A stretch of DNA of 64,000 bases from positions 245,302-309,301 of the forward strand of contig VSDK01016840.1 of assembly GCA_009767595.1 (NCBI GenBank). The letters run 5' to 3'. A model generated the notes under the pieces. It searched no databases. It had not been told where the DNA came from and saw nothing but the letters and a program-made list of their open reading frames with translations. A program made the translations under genes and the position numbers. Shown here in pieces: positions 1 to 10,825 of this stretch (the first letter of the stretch is position 1; every line of letters starts with the position of its first letter). Source of the DNA: Symbiodinium kawagutii. Lineage: Eukaryota > Sar > Dinophyceae > Suessiales > Symbiodiniaceae.

Positions 1-2237
1 ACTGTGAAAAAAGTGCAGGGGCGTGTGGCACTCATGTCCTAACCACACGCAACGAAGCTGTGGACATGAGTGGGAAGGGAAACTTGGCCAGTTTCCTGTA
101 CCTGCATCTTCAATCAAGTGATCATCACAAGCTGTTCTCATCCCCGTGTTTCGCCATCTCAGCAGAAGTCACTGGAAGCCGTCATAGGTTGCAGCTGTGA
201 GCCGTATCTGTGTGTTGAGAGTTCAATCGTCAAAGATTAAACCCAGTGAGCCTATAACACAGAAATTCATATCATCTCATATCACCTATGCCTCGGCATT
301 TACTCAGTGTGTGTGTTGGAAGTCTTTGTTCTTTTTGTTTGTCTCGTTGACTATTTTTAGAGAGTCTATGAGGCGATGAGAAAGTTCCCGGAAGAGTCCG
401 GAGCTTTAAACCAGCCCAAGTGCATGTCGGATGGACAGGATCGGATAGAAGTACTTGGTGTTGAGTCACGGTACCATACACATCTCACAAAAAGATTACA
501 AGTTGCCCCCCAAGGAAGAGTCGTTTCCTGGAGCTGTCAAAGCCAGACTTTTCCAAAAGGTGCGGCTTACCCATCTGTTCTATGACAAGAGCGGAAGAAA
601 ACCAATGAACAAATCTACAAAGACATTTTTTCCATTTAATACCATTTATATATATATATATATAGAGAGAGATATATCTATGTATCGTGCATGGATCATG
701 CATGTATCATGCTTATATCATGCATATCATGCATCAGATGCGATGCATCGTAGACCCACAAAGGTGCCCCAGTGAGCACTGCAGGGACGATCTACTTCTC
801 AACCGATTTGGCCGCCCTGACACGCGAGGGGCCAAGCATTTGTCGCATGGCACTCGCAGGGCACGGTGGAAGTGACTCAAACTGTTCGAGTGCCCTGAAG
901 TGCCAGAGGATAGTGCGAGAAGTCAGCTCCATTCTCACGCTTCTAACCTGTGAGGCTGATACTGGCGCAAGGGCGTCGTTTCTATGCGCACTATGATGTA
1001 CTGAGCCTGCCACTCACAGCTTCCAATGCTTCCGAGTTCACTCTGACATGGTGGCATCCTGGAGAGTTTGGCTAGGCCCTTTGTCGCCTGTCCTTCGGGT
1101 TTCGGCCCCAGAAGAGCTACCTCTTCGGGGTGCAGATGTTTGGAGTGCGGCACGTGGGTCAAGTGGGCTCCAACTGAGTCACTGAGTCACCGAGGTTCAA
1201 CTTCATTGTTCCCGTTTGGTCCCAAGGACCACAATCTCCGTGCAGGGGCTTCACATTTCCCCCCAAGGCCTTGACCCCATTTGGGGGAGGACGCTCCATA
1301 TTAGCAGCAAAAGTGCTGACCTCGGAAGTCTCGAGTGTGGAAGTCTTGGGGTACGGTTCAACGCGGTTTAACATGTTTTTGAACATCTTTGAACTATTTT
1401 GGTGTGAGACTGAGACCGACTTCAAAGGTCAAGAGCCCGCCGAACGTCGGACTGCAGAAGGGGTCAATGCCTGGCTTCAAGCCGTGTACCCTCCGCAGGC
1501 GTGAAGTCGTTGTCACGAGCTTTCCCAACACCTTTTCAATCACAAGTCTTGGACTGCCAGCACAGGGGCCCCATGTGGACACTGAGCATTTGTCGTTTGC
1601 ATGTTTCTGTGTGTAGAATTGTCCCTCATTTTATGAGACGAATGTGCGAGAGAGAGAGAAGGTGTGCGATTCAACTTTGATCGATTGATGTACATTTCAA
1701 TTGCCATGATTGCGAGGTGATGCCTCCAGCACACTTGATGCCGGAGGCCAGGCTTCAGGAGCATTGTCATCATCAACATGGAGTAGGGCAGTTTCTGAGA
1801 CCAGGCTTCCGCTAGCATTTTTCCAAAGAGTCTCGGAGAGTCTTGGTACGCAGCTGAAATTGATCGATTTCTTTCGCAGCTCTTTTGCCATCAGAGGGCG
1901 GATTAGTTTGCCAAAAGCAGAGCCAACTACATACATTGACTTCTCACCTCATGAGGACGGAGCGACACAGCTGGGGTTGCTGGAATGGCTCTCGAACAGT
2001 TTGCCAAAGGGGCAGGCTAATAACAGGGACCAAAGCAATTGGCGTAGTGAATTCTCCCAAACATTTGTTTGCAAGCCATTGATTCATGTGGTGAGGGAGG
2101 CTATAGGCTAATATGACCTCCTGTATTTACATATGTGCATGCTTCTCACATCAGCAGATTTTGTCTTTGCAAGTTGTCAAGTTGGCCACTGCACCTTGAA
2201 GATCCTAAATGCTTTTCATGGAGCAGTACCGCACTCC
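1..2237. other. Stretch without a secure gene
   Basis: No recognisable family on either strand. Two + strand open frames could contain exons: about 780-996, and 1710-2111 (133 codons, no domain recognised, with an overlapping open frame on the opposite strand). Otherwise it holds AT-rich simple sequence and unassigned DNA, perhaps introns or upstream exons of the peptidase gene that follows. Confidence 0.5.
648..735. repeat. AT/GA microsatellite followed by ATGCAT-type repeats
   Basis: A (TA)n run at about 648-664 passes into GAGAGAGATATAT and then into spaced copies of the octamer TATCATGC (705-712, 716-723, 726-733), rich in ATGCAT palindromes. It is simple-sequence DNA with no coding signal. 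Confidence 0.8.
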
Positions 2238-3560
2238 ATGTTTCACTCCCACCCCGAGTTGTCATTCGTCCTGGCTGCAAGGACTTTCGCCGTGTTGTTG
2301 CTGTTGCGAGTGATCAGCGCAGAGCGGGAGAAACAGCTTGAACACGAGGCCCACAGAGATGCCAGCCGCACCTCCAAAGATCAACCAAGCACTGCCAGGA
2401 TGACGATACCGCTTACAAGCGATTTCGGGAACAGTGACCTGGCTGCCATCAATGCATCATGCGGCATCATGAGTCACAAATGTATCATCACATATCACCA
2501 CGTTCTGGATTGGCGGCGGTTGAAAGCCAGTGTGTTTCATCTTTTTCACGGCCAACAGCCAACAAACCTCGCTTCACATCACTTACGTGTCACGCTGATT
2601 CTTGCACATGTGGCTGAGAAAGCACCATGCTGTTGACTGACCGTTTGTGGTGGTTGGATGGAACAAATCATGGTGAACGGGTGTGTCAGTACAGGGCACT
2701 TGGAAGGAAGATCAAAGATACGGCAGTTGTGTCATGTTTCAGTTCAGCATCATTACGAGAGCATTGTGCAATCAATTCACTGCCGAGAGACGAGGCACAA
2801 TCGGACCAGTGATGGAGATCAACTAAGCTATCAGCAGCGCCTTGCAAATTTTCGCATTTCGACTGCATTAGGTCAGTGGCGCCTAGTGTGACGAAATGAC
2901 AGGCTGCCAACGCTGACCCCCTTGCAACCTGCAAAACGATGAGACGTCAGATGAAGTTGAGTGATTTTGTTTTGGCACCACCTTGATACAAAGAAGACAG
3001 CTCTTCGCTCACTTCAGTCCTTCCATCACTGCGTCAAATACATAGTGACACAGAATAGAATGATGTAGACAAACTAGAACAATCAGCAGTCCGCAAGAGC
3101 CTGTAATGCAACATCTAAGTTGTGCTCTTGGCAACCCTTGACATCTCTAGACATGTCAGTTTTCCACGCAGAGCTTAGCACAGGTCGATTCAGATTGGCG
3201 GTGGAAAAGCACAATGCACGGCCAGACGTCAGTTGGACAGCGGCTTTGGGCTGAGATTTTGATCTTTTTTGCGGTGAGATGCGGCAAGTACACCCTTCAC
3301 ACTTTTTGTTTGGGTGCAATGCGATATGGTTAGATCTATATAATATAGTCCATTTCAGTATGGTTACATATGTCTTTTATTTTATTAGAATATGCATTTA
3401 TATTTTCTTAATAAAAATTATGGGTCCCGGGTTTTCATTTGCAGAGCATTTTGTTTGTGTTTTTCTTTCGTGCCCAAGGTTATCAACAGATTTGCCGACT
3501 ATAGCGATGCTGAGTATAGAGCCTTGCTGGGCCAGAGACGCACCTGGAGACCAGACATCA
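2238..3560 (+). CDS. Cysteine peptidase gene, 5' part: signal segment and I29 propeptide exons
   Basis: This is the probable 5' half of the C1A peptidase gene described next. ATG 2238 opens a frame whose first ~29 residues hold a hydrophobic core (FAVLLLLRVISA) typical of a signal peptide, so the product should enter the secretory or lysosomal route. Later exons give inhibitor_I29 propeptide pieces. These are YQQRLANFRIS near 2830-2860, then LAVEKHNARPDVSWTAALG near 3190-3248 (the helix and HN of I29), and a clear exon opening at 3479 after CCAAG with VINRFADYSDAEYRALLG, the NxFAD..xEF signature. The I29 domain blocks the active site until it is cleaved. The exon at 3479 is secure. The signal exon, and the joins between 2.4 and 3.25 kb, are inferred, and an exon may be missing. 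Confidence 0.55.
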
Positions 3561-4310
3561 AAGCAGGAGAGATTTGGGACGAGACGGGGTCACTGCAGAA
3601 CCATTATGCACCGGGTTGGTCCCTGGGAAAAGCTACAGAAAACCATGTGAGATTGTGTAAAAACCCTGTCAATTCGATTTAGTAAGGACATGCTTCACTT
3701 TTCCAAGCCGGCTTCCATTCACGGTAAAACGATAATGAATAAAAAAATGACAACAATCACAACCTGGCTTGAATTATGCCAGCAGCTTTTCAGATTTTTG
3801 GAGCATATGGGTCCAAACCGATAACAAAACAATAACAAAAACGATAAGGAAATCTTTTCCAAATTAGACTTTCCACATCAGTCCCTATTCGTATGAATTC
3901 TACTGGCTCTCCGCAGTGTCACCGCCATTATTGTTCAGCAGTGGGAAAGATCGGAAAAGCCTAACGTATAGTGCGTAGACTTTTATTGGCAGGGCGCGGT
4001 GTTTCTTGTGTTTCTGTTGAAAGGGTGGCCTGTTATCATGTTGCGTGTACGATGTATTGTAAAACGACAAGGAATTAAAAATAACAATAAGGCAAAAAGG
4101 ACGTCATTATCTAACGGGGTTTTCTCACTCCCTCATGTTTCAACCACCACTTGCAGGGGGTTCTGGTTGATTTTCCCATCATCCAACTTAGTGAAACTGC
4201 GGTGAAGGTTGGTGCACAGCAGTTCTGTGGAGGTGTCATGAAGCAGAACGAATGAAGCATTCATTATGATTCATTCATCATTCCGGGTGCGCGGTATGCT
4301 GACAGAATGT

Positions 4311-7244
4311 ACTCAGTTGCTCCAGCTGTGTCAGGGAGTTCCTTCTTGCAAACTGGGCCTCGAGGAGAGGCAAAGACTGTAGCTGGGCCAAACACCAGCG
4401 AGTCATCCGATGTACTTGGCGAGTGGGCGAATGCTGAGGTAGATTGGTCCAAGACTTTGACATCAGTCGGCAAAGTTAAGGATCTGAGCTGCCATGGGTT
4501 GACAGTGTTTGACAGTGTTGGCACCTGGTGGCCAACGCAGAACACAGCGCACGGCTCGGAAAGAGAAGACAAGATAGAGCAGACGTGATGACATATGACA
4601 TAAGACCTGACAATGTTAGCTCTCAGTCGTGGTGACGCCAGGACCAGGGTGGTTGTGGCTCTTGTTGGGCCGTGGCTGCCATAAGCGCGCTGGAGATGCA
4701 TGCAGAGATGGTCCTTCGAAACGAGATCGACGATCTTTCTTCGAATCAGGTCCGGTGTCAGCTGTCAGCTGTCCCTGCTCCATCCTTTTCCCTTTATTAG
4801 AGGAGCGCCATGGAGTCCCTTGTTTATCAGGGCGAGGGGATTACAAGTTCAGCCTCAAGCCTTGTGCAAGTTCTCACCTCTCACAAGTTGTTTCTGTTTT
4901 GATGTGAAGTTGGAGTGCAGGTAAAGGACTGTTCCACAAACGTCCACCATTGCGGTGGCTGGGCAAATGACTTTGTGCAGTATGTGAATATGAGATCCAG
5001 TCCTGATCATGACATCCAGTGAGCTGCTGGCCATAGACCACAAGAGCCATGACATGCAATGAATGAGTTGAAGATCACCCCTGGGTCGCTCAGGTGGAAC
5101 TGGTGGCTGCGAGGGGTCCACCTCCGAGTTGGCATATGCAGCTGACTTGGCACTTCCAGAGCTGATTTCAGTGGTAAGATCTGCAAATGTAAAATCTGGA
5201 TAGTTTCAGCTGGATATCTAAAACTATCCAAAACTCCTTTGTGTGCGCTCGTGTGTGCATCCTGCCTTGCCACATCTTGCAGCTGGATGCTTCAAGTGTT
5301 GCTTTCTGGGCCATGCTCAGGACTACATTGTGAAGAACGGAGTGTCCCTGGACAAGAACTATGGCGGAGATCCTCGTTGGAACAGCTATTTGCAACTTGA
5401 GTCCCAATAGCAGATGATCGACATACTCATTGCTCACCTTCGCTGTTCATCCTTCAAGGACAAGAACCGCGATGAGAAGTGCAGCAGTGTCACGCCATAT
5501 CTCAAAATTGGAGGCGCCAATGAAAGTTGGTCAAAGTTGGCTCGAGCTGCGTTCGAAGTCTTTCGATCATTGCTAGTCAACTTGGTCACGTCCATTCTTG
5601 AGTGTGCTGAAGAGGTTTGAACCCTTGAAACAGATGACTTGAAGGAACTTGATTTGTAGAGATCTCCCAGAACCCCCTTTGCGGAAAGTTTTTGTTGTAC
5701 TCGTAATGCTTTCGCTTTTTATCTCGTTGTGTCAATGCTGTTTGTGCGTCATGTTGTCGATGTGAAGGAGTTTTGGTTGATATCTCTGAGGTTTTCAGCC
5801 TCTTCCGACGAACAAGCTCCAACCTCTCATGGAAGCAGTGACCACGAAGGGTCCAGTGGTGGTATCCATCGATGCTAGTGGCTGGAACTCCTATGGCGGT
5901 GGCGTATTTGTCCCTTTCTTGAAATTGTGATGTGCATCAGTGATTCTTTTTTCCAGATTCTGGCCTTGGGAATTGATGATGTTCTCAAATGCTGAAAACT
6001 GGGACACAATTTGTGTGTGTTGCGCCATGGCGTCCGAGTTTGGCCTTGCACGTCTCACGCTGCCCACGTTTGCTGCCAGGATACTTGTGATAGGGACTCG
6101 ATTGTGAACCATGCGGTTGTGCTGGTTGGATATGGCCACTCAAAAGAGCACAACAAGGACATCAAAGGGCACCTCATATGCACCGGACCTCCACTCAAAG
6201 AGAAGCAACATGATGCAGTGCAGCTGAAGTGCCACAAATTACTGTATCACTAATCTTATATCATCTCATGATCTCGTCATGGCAGATTGTGCCCGCAATG
6301 AGAGGCCCCAAAATGTCATCAATCTCACAAATCCCCCCAAGTCCGAATTTCCTTTGATAGCTGGTGGTTTATCATCAAGGAGGCTTTATCAGTTTTGATG
6401 TCCCGTTAATGATTCAGATTCACAACTCAATTGAAAGTAGTGAGGGTCAAACAAAGTGGGCACTACGAATCACCCACTATTATTATTCACTACTGGAGTA
6501 ATAACCCCCATTCTTCAACCACAATTCCACAGTTTTTGACCATGTTGACCTCAGCTTCCTCCAGGACTATTGGAATATTCGCAACTCCTGGGGAGACAGT
6601 TGGGGAGAAGGCGGATTCATCCGCTTGCAACGCCACAGTAGCGACCAGGGAGAAGCTGGTTACTGCGGTGTGGATAACAACCCGAAGGCCGGAGGCACAA
6701 AGCACAAGCACAGGTTTGATCACTTGAATTATTTTCAATTTGCCATGTTTTGCCCAGTGCTGAACTGGAAAAACACGAGCAAAAGATAAGTGCTCTAGGC
6801 TTTGCCATCACTGGTCATGCGGGCGCCTTGAAGTGTCCTGCGAGGAAGGAACCGGTTGTGATGATGGTCCTCCTACGATTCCCGTTTGTGGCATGTGTGG
6901 TGTGCTCTCAGCGCCCTGGCAGACTCACTGATTTCACCGCACAGGTGAATATGAACTAGATGGGACATGATGGGACTATAGTTTCTCTTGAAGAGCGGCC
7001 ATCTTGATGATTCAACATGATATAACATGATTATATACAAATTATGCAAGGCACACGCGTTACGATAGGCAGGATGTGGAACCGTAACTCGTACTTTCGC
7101 ATTCAGATATGAACGGCAGAAAGGCTTTCGTTTCAGGATGAAATTGCACTCAGCGGTAGGTGGGAGACATCACGACAGCCGTGCAATGCACCTTGTGCCA
7201 AGGATTCTGTCTACCCTTACGGCGTGCAACTCTGGCAGTCCTAG
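4311..7244 (+). CDS. C1A (papain/cathepsin L-like) cysteine peptidase, mature domain in about eleven exons
   Basis: Endopeptidase, probably lysosomal or secreted. Exons, joined by frame: ~4311-4480, 4642-4749, 4921-4954, 5094-5173, 5321-5368, 5459-5515, 5799-5909, 6080-6157, 6565-6687, 6845-6910, 7203-7244 (stop TAG). They give VDWSK..GKVK at the mature start, then DQGGCGSCWA with catalytic Cys, QVKDCS, and the Cys-rich GTGGCEGSTSELAY loop seen in protist members. These are followed by LMEAVTTKGPVVVSIDAS, NHAVVLVGYG with catalytic His, DYWNIRNSWGDSWGEGG with catalytic Asn, GYCGVD, VCGMCGVLS, and a YP-containing C-terminus. All joins keep frame. By position, introns 4481, 5369 and 6158 start with GA, introns 5516, 6688 and 6911 with GC, and the rest with GT; all end in AG. 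The catalytic set is complete, so the enzyme should be active. The start of the first listed exon is uncertain. Substrate specificity cannot be read from the sequence. Confidence 0.9.
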
Positions 7245-7599
7245 CATCAACTATAGTGGGTTTGTTGAACCTGAAGGTTGCAGCTTTACAGCTTTCCATC
7301 TCTGTTGTACGGGCCGATTTGACATGTGCACAACTGTGCGCATGCCATGTGAGCCGTGGCTGTTCAGAAAAAAGATCCATTGCTTGCTGTGCTTCAAAGC
7401 TGCCGGCCTTGCACGCAAGAGATGGTGCACATACACGCAGCATCTATGTTAATAAACACACCATGCGGAATCGCTAGATGAACAGATGATTACATATCAA
7501 AGATATAGTCATAGTATGATGTTTGAAATGTGATTTCAACATCGCACCGAATGATTTTCAGACGTGGCTTCAGTGGCACCAACCTTTCGAGCTTGACAG

Positions 7600-8158
7600 G
7601 TGAACAACATTGCCGGGGACTTCGCAATGGAGACAATGATTGCCAGCATGAAGGCCCCAGCGATCTCCAGCTTCAGGCATGTAGATGAATTTAAGCCTCT
7701 TCACATCATAGACTATGTTCATAGAGTGTAGGCACAGAGAACCTCAGATTTGTTGTGTAGGAACTGGTGAACCTGTTTTGTCCAACGAAATTCTGGTCCA
7801 CCACGGCAAGATTCTGCTTGCTGCAGTGCAGTTTTTCCACCCGAGTCACACGTTTATCAGCATTTATCGATCGTTTTCGTGTGATATATGCATGAATGAT
7901 GCTTTATGCCAGTACAGTACGTATCATTACGCGATATTACGCGTTAGGGGGCTTTGTAGTTCACATTTTCTTGTCCCTTGTCCAGATTCCTACGGTTCCG
8001 AAACATGATGATGGCAGCCCAGGTTCCAACTACAACTTTGATGTTTCAAGGGTTGTTGGAGAAAATGCAGGGTTGACGTCAAAATCTGCTGGCAAAGCGG
8101 GCAGCCCAAAGTCAGCTGCCTCTTCGCGGGCTTTTCTGCAACATATGGCTCAGTTTTA
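7600..8158 (+). CDS. Candidate exons of an unrecognised gene
   Basis: Three open stretches follow splice-acceptor-like AGs. One is 7600-7676 (starts VNNIAGDFAMET and ends at CTTCAG followed by GC, a possible GC donor). The second lies near 7761-7833 (TGEPVLSNEILVHHGK). The third runs from about 7986 to a stop at 8158 (IPTVPKHDDGSPGSNYNF, then Ser/Gly/Ala-rich). The phases of the first two do not join cleanly, so this may be two genes or partly chance. The last stop lies 55 bases before the next gene's ATG. No family recognised. Confidence 0.25.
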
Positions 8159-8212
8159 ATGCGTTTTAATCCAGGGTAGTGGCGGAGAGCTGGCCTTGCG
8201 AATTGCAGAAAC

Positions 8213-10825
8213 ATGCAGAAACACTTGTGGTCAGGTCTTCCAAATACAGGTGACGAGAACCCAGATGCAGAGTCGCTGATGAACACCCGTGCATTGCACA
8301 TGGCAGAAGCACAGCGTACAATTGAACGGAGCTGCGTCCGATACCATGTGCAGAATCTGTTTGGACATCGAACCAATCCACGTTTCGCAAAGGATGCTGA
8401 GCTAGCTTTTCGAGGTGCTCTTTTTCTACTCCTGTGCGCCATCCCTGTGATCATTCCAGAGAATGTCTTCGAAACCCGAGATACAATTGTGAAGTACGGG
8501 ATCTACAATAGTAGCGTTTGCTGCTTCATTGTTTTCAACATGGGCAAGACTTTTGGAGAGGCCTTTGATATTGCTATTTCTGGCATCAAAGGAACCATTC
8601 TTGCAGCATTGATGGGGTGGTTGTTGTACACGATTTGCCCGCAGGGCTATGAGGGTCATGAACTTGGCTTTTGGAGTGCCTCATTGATTAGCATCCTGTA
8701 TGTTTGTGTGGTAATGCTTCTGAATTTGAACCTCACCTTGCAAATCTTTGCCATCTCCAATTTTGCAGACACCTTGATGACTTTTGTAAACACAGAAGCT
8801 GAAGTGCGGCTTATTCCCCCTTGGTCCAGCCAATGGAGCTTGGAGACAGACACTTTGATGCAAGGTCTGGCTTGCACGGGTATCGGCTTTGTCACTGTCA
8901 TGGTGGCGACCTTGCTCCCGTATCCACTGTGGTCGCTGATGTATGTGCAAGAGAATCAGCTGCTCATGAATCGCAACATCTCCCAAGTTATGCAGATGAT
9001 GGTGGATTACTACAGTGAAACGAACCCAAATGTGTACCAAAAAGATGCGGTCTTACGCCAGCTACGAGACTTACAGTCAATCACTGATGACAATGAGCCC
9101 TTGATCCGTGCTGCCTGGTGGGAGTGCTTTGGAATGGGGCGCACCCAGATGAAGAGACATGTCTTGAATGCGATGGATCAGACCAGCAATCGAGTGTACT
9201 ACCTAGCCTTCAATGCCTGGACGGTCTGTGATGCTGAGGGTGCTGATGGCCTGAATGCAGAGTTGATGCAGAGGGTTAAATCACGAACTGCACTTCTGTT
9301 GCGAACCATGGAGCACTTGCTAAACATTTTGGTGCATGCAATGGAGGACGGACAGCTACTGTCAGATGAACAGAAAGATGTGGAGACCCTGATCGATCAA
9401 CTTCGACACCAGGAAAGGCAGTTGGCAGAAGAATTTCACAAAGAACGGCTTGCAGTAACGAAGAACTCCCCGTCTCTCATGTATGAAGCCGTGCGGGTGG
9501 CACAAGTGCTGCACTGGAGCATCAGCCGTATTGTTGGAGAAATCATCCAACTTGCAGATGGTGTTTGCAGATTTTCGCTTGATAAATCTGCGTTGCCACC
9601 ACCTCCTGAGACCGATGGCTTCTGTGGCATTTTCTCAGGTCTGACGGACAAGGACCATTTGTTCTATGCTTTGCGTGGAATCAGCTCATATTTCCTATGT
9701 TTTACTATAGGCTACTTTGGCTTTGGAGAGTTTATTCCACCTCGCGCGGCGTCCATTGCTGCAACTGCCCCGCTTTTATTCTCCATGTATGTTGGCTCCT
9801 CTTTAGTGAATGATTTGAACAGAATTCAGGGCTTGATGCTCGGAAATGTTTTGGCACGTCTGTTGGGAGGCTTTGTGGACAGCTGCAATATCGAAGATTT
9901 GGTGCTTCATTCTTTGATCACTTTCATTTGGACTTTCGGATGTCTTTTCGTGTCCTTCCATTCGGCTACTTTCTCCACTGTTGGTGTTCTAGCAGCGGCT
10001 TTCGGGGCAAGCACGTTATTGGAGGTCTCGTGCAATCATCCAGGCCGAATTGGAAAACGTGACACTTTCGACGGATTGACAATGAACTGTGTGGCCGTGA
10101 TGGTCACAGCGATTGCGGATTTTCTATTTTACTCAGATCGCGCTTCTGACTTGGCATTTCGGAAGCTGGATGCGTGTTGGGATGAAATTTTCAAGTCCTA
10201 CCAGCGTCTCCTGGATCCAAACACTACAGAGGTCATCTTCCATTGCGAAACGGCCCGGAAATTCCTCCGGGAAGCAGAGGACATGAGCAGAGAAGCAGAT
10301 TCAGAACCGCGTTTTTGGCGCACCCAATGGCACCACGATTTATTCACACGTGCATGTAGAAAGACCGAGTACTTGGTCATTGCCTTGGCTGCGCTTGAAT
10401 CAGTCATCGCAGAGCAGGGCAGGTCAGGAGGGCAGAAGTTCCCTACCTTTGTAAAACTATCGGAAGTGTCGAATAAGAAAGACACTTATTCCATGTTTGG
10501 TGATGAAAAGTCGGTGATACTGCTCCTGAAATTTGTTGCAGTGAAAAAGCTGTTGAGGATCTTTGTGCATGAGACTGTTCAAAAGTTTGATGGATTTTCG
10601 GACAAAGACTCAACGCATCAGTTCTTTTCAGAACTGAAGGCGGTTGAAGCCGAATTCATGAGGGAAACCGTTCCCTTATTCTTTGGCTTAAAGGATGATG
10701 AGCCCGAGGAAAGCATGTCTCGGGATGAAATGGCACATCTTTCAGTCGTTTTCGCCGGCTTTCATCGGACAACTGCACTTCTGAGAAGTGTTCAGCACAT
10801 GATCTTGGCGAGCCGCTGGGAGTAG
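8213..10825 (+). CDS. FUSC/aromatic-acid-exporter-like membrane protein, intronless, 870 aa
   Basis: Polytopic membrane protein with the two-half plan of the FUSC/ArAE/ALMT-like families. Hydrophobic segments lie at about residues 66-82, 93-110, 124-142, 152-182 and 216-242, then a long cytoplasmic helical stretch (about 243-480, with charged helices near 375-415). A second membrane half covers about 484-505, 511-530, 536-556, 562-606 and 622-640, and a soluble helical tail runs to 870. The second half has the FUSC-like pattern around LVNDLNRIQGLMLGNVLARLLGG. Family members export or conduct organic anions (aromatic acids in bacteria, malate in plants); the substrate here is unknown. ATG 8213 is the first in-frame ATG. 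AATTGCAG just before it resembles a splice acceptor, so an upstream exon is possible. A single exon of 2.6 kb is unusual beside the intron-rich peptidase gene. Confidence 0.85.
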   Translation: MQKHLWSGLPNTGDENPDAESLMNTRALHMAEAQRTIERSCVRYHVQNLFGHRTNPRFAKDAELAFRGALFLLLCAIPVIIPENVFETRDTIVKYGIYNSSVCCFIVFNMGKTFGEAFDIAISGIKGTILAALMGWLLYTICPQGYEGHELGFWSASLISILYVCVVMLLNLNLTLQIFAISNFADTLMTFVNTEAEVRLIPPWSSQWSLETDTLMQGLACTGIGFVTVMVATLLPYPLWSLMYVQENQLLMNRNISQVMQMMVDYYSETNPNVYQKDAVLRQLRDLQSITDDNEPLIRAAWWECFGMGRTQMKRHVLNAMDQTSNRVYYLAFNAWTVCDAEGADGLNAELMQRVKSRTALLLRTMEHLLNILVHAMEDGQLLSDEQKDVETLIDQLRHQERQLAEEFHKERLAVTKNSPSLMYEAVRVAQVLHWSISRIVGEIIQLADGVCRFSLDKSALPPPPETDGFCGIFSGLTDKDHLFYALRGISSYFLCFTIGYFGFGEFIPPRAASIAATAPLLFSMYVGSSLVNDLNRIQGLMLGNVLARLLGGFVDSCNIEDLVLHSLITFIWTFGCLFVSFHSATFSTVGVLAAAFGASTLLEVSCNHPGRIGKRDTFDGLTMNCVAVMVTAIADFLFYSDRASDLAFRKLDACWDEIFKSYQRLLDPNTTEVIFHCETARKFLREAEDMSREADSEPRFWRTQWHHDLFTRACRKTEYLVIALAALESVIAEQGRSGGQKFPTFVKLSEVSNKKDTYSMFGDEKSVILLLKFVAVKKLLRIFVHETVQKFDGFSDKDSTHQFFSELKAVEAEFMRETVPLFFGLKDDEPEESMSRDEMAHLSVVFAGFHRTTALLRSVQHMILASRWE

